Shown here piece after piece: positions 62,831 to 64,000 of a stretch of DNA of 64,000 nt; the first letter of the stretch is position 1; each line of letters opens with the position of its first letter. Position numbers and translations under genes: made by a program. The notes under the pieces were generated by a model. The model worked only from the letters and a program-made list of their open reading frames with translations, was not told the DNA's origin and ran no database searches. The DNA is from Dehalococcoidia bacterium (GTDB lineage: Bacteria; Chloroflexota; Dehalococcoidia; Bin125), in contig JAJEBU010000126.1 in assembly GCA_022822375.1 (NCBI GenBank), positions 1 through 64,000 of the forward strand, in the 5' to 3' direction.

Positions 62831-64000
62831 CTAGTCGGCGGTGACGGCGGCCTGTGCCTTGGCCAACGAGGCTCCGCTTGAGCGCTCCACACGGATGTCG
62901 AGGTGTCGCAAGCCGCGCAGCACGATGTTTGGCTTGTAGACGGGAGTGCGCCGGCCGAGCTGGATGTCGCTGAAGCGCTCGATCATCGCCTCGAACGCGA
63001 TCTTTCCTTCCAGTCTGGCAAGCGGTGCACCGAGACAGTGGTGAATGCCACGACCGAAGGAGATGTTGCCAGCATCCTCGCGGGTGATGTCGAGGCGCTC
63101 TGGATCGGTGAACGCCTCCGGATCGCGGTTGGCGCCGCCGATCAGCAGCGAGACAGGCTTGTCGGGCTTCAAGGTGTGGCGGTCGATCTGACACTCGTCG
63201 AGCGTGACGCGGCCGTCGACCTGGACGGGCGAGTCGAAGCGCAGCAGTTCTTCGATCGCGTTGTCGATCAACTCGGGCTGCTGGCGCAGCAGCTCCAGCT
63301 GCTCTGGATGCTCCAGCAGTGCCTTGAGCCCGTTACCGATCAGGTTCGTTGTCGTCTCGTTGCCGGCGACGAGCAGCAGGCGCAAGGTGACGATCATCTC
63401 CTCCTCGCTGAGCTGATCGCCCTCTTCTTCTGCCTCGATCAGGCGCGAGACGAGGTCGTCGCGCGGCTGCTCGCGATGTTGTGCCACGATCTGCTTGAAG
63501 TAGCTGTCGAAGCGCTGGGCGGTGTCGAAGACCTGGCCAAGTTCACGCTCGTCGAGGTTCGGTTCGAGGACGCGGGCAAATCGGTCCGACCACTGCTTGA
63601 ACTGCGCTCGATCTTCGGTGGGGACGCCGATCATCTCCGCGATCACGACTGTCGGCAGCAGCGAGGCGAGGTTGGACATCAGGTCGAACTCGTGCTGGTC
63701 CTCGACCTCGTCGAGCAGCGCGTGAGCCGTGGCTCGGATGTGGTCTTCCATCTTCGCGATCTGGCGCGGCGTGAAGGCTCGGCTGACCAGTCCGCGCAGG
63801 CGTGTGTGATCGGGCGGGTCGAGCGTCAGCATCGAAGGCTGGATTTCGCTCTGGATCTGCTCGGCCACGCCGCGACGGACGCGATTGCTGCTGCTCGCGC
63901 GGGCGCGGCCGTTGGAAAAGACCTTGTAGTTGCGCAGAACCTCGTCAATGTCCTCGTACTTGGAGAGCACGAGCGCGCCAGTCAATGGGCTGGGATGGTA
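62831..64000 (-). CDS. Cytochrome P450 (5' end outside window)
   Basis: Heme motif FGRGIHHCLGAPLAR, I-helix LLVAGNETTTNLI, ELLRFDSPVQ; reading frame stays open to the right edge (YHPSPLTGALVLSKYEDIDEVL). Confidence 0.96.
   Translation of the reverse strand, partial: YHPSPLTGALVLSKYEDIDEVLRNYKVFSNGRARASSSNRVRRGVAEQIQSEIQPSMLTLDPPDHTRLRGLVSRAFTPRQIAKMEDHIRATAHALLDEVEDQHEFDLMSNLASLLPTVVIAEMIGVPTEDRAQFKQWSDRFARVLEPNLDERELGQVFDTAQRFDSYFKQIVAQHREQPRDDLVSRLIEAEEEGDQLSEEEMIVTLRLLLVAGNETTTNLIGNGLKALLEHPEQLELLRQQPELIDNAIEELLRFDSPVQVDGRVTLDECQIDRHTLKPDKPVSLLIGGANRDPEAFTDPERLDITREDAGNISFGRGIHHCLGAPLARLEGKIAFEAMIERFSDIQLGRRTPVYKPNIVLRGLRHLDIRVERSSGASLAKAQAAVTAD

Overview
High-GC bacterial chromosomal window, almost fully coding, with about 52 genes. 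Nearly all are core metabolic or information-processing genes in tightly packed operons. Left to right the content is: a TCA block (fumC-mdh-acn) plus an acyl-CoA carboxylase beta subunit; cell-envelope lipoproteins; hydantoinase/oxoprolinase hyuA-hyuB; rplY; rlmN-fmt-secG-yvcK; gatB; F420/LLM and MDR oxidoreductases; dnaG-rpoD; ppsA; glmS; a DUF512 radical-SAM protein; ispH-plsC-cmk-pseudouridine synthase; a multi-LTD surface protein; xseA-xseB, efp, a pepP/pepQ-type peptidase, aroQ, xerC, topA, dprA; glmU; alaS-ruvX-mltG; and a shikimate operon (aroE, unknown membrane protein, aroC, fused aroK-aroB). The window closes with a secreted protein of unknown function and a partial cytochrome P450. 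The F420-type enzymes and overall gene style suggest Chloroflexota or a related lineage (inference only). I found no CRISPR array, tRNA, rRNA, prophage or transposon. The observations most worth checking are: an in-frame TGA inside aroE; a TANACT -10-like hexamer 6-7 nt upstream of ATG in three genes, suggesting leaderless transcripts; three iterated 12-mers between topA and xerC; a RuvX homologue with His at the expected last catalytic Asp and an Arg-rich linker; a membrane-fused YvcK; a long basic N-terminus on RpoD; and an unknown membrane protein translationally coupled inside the shikimate operon. I did not find convincing evidence of a wholly new multi-gene system.
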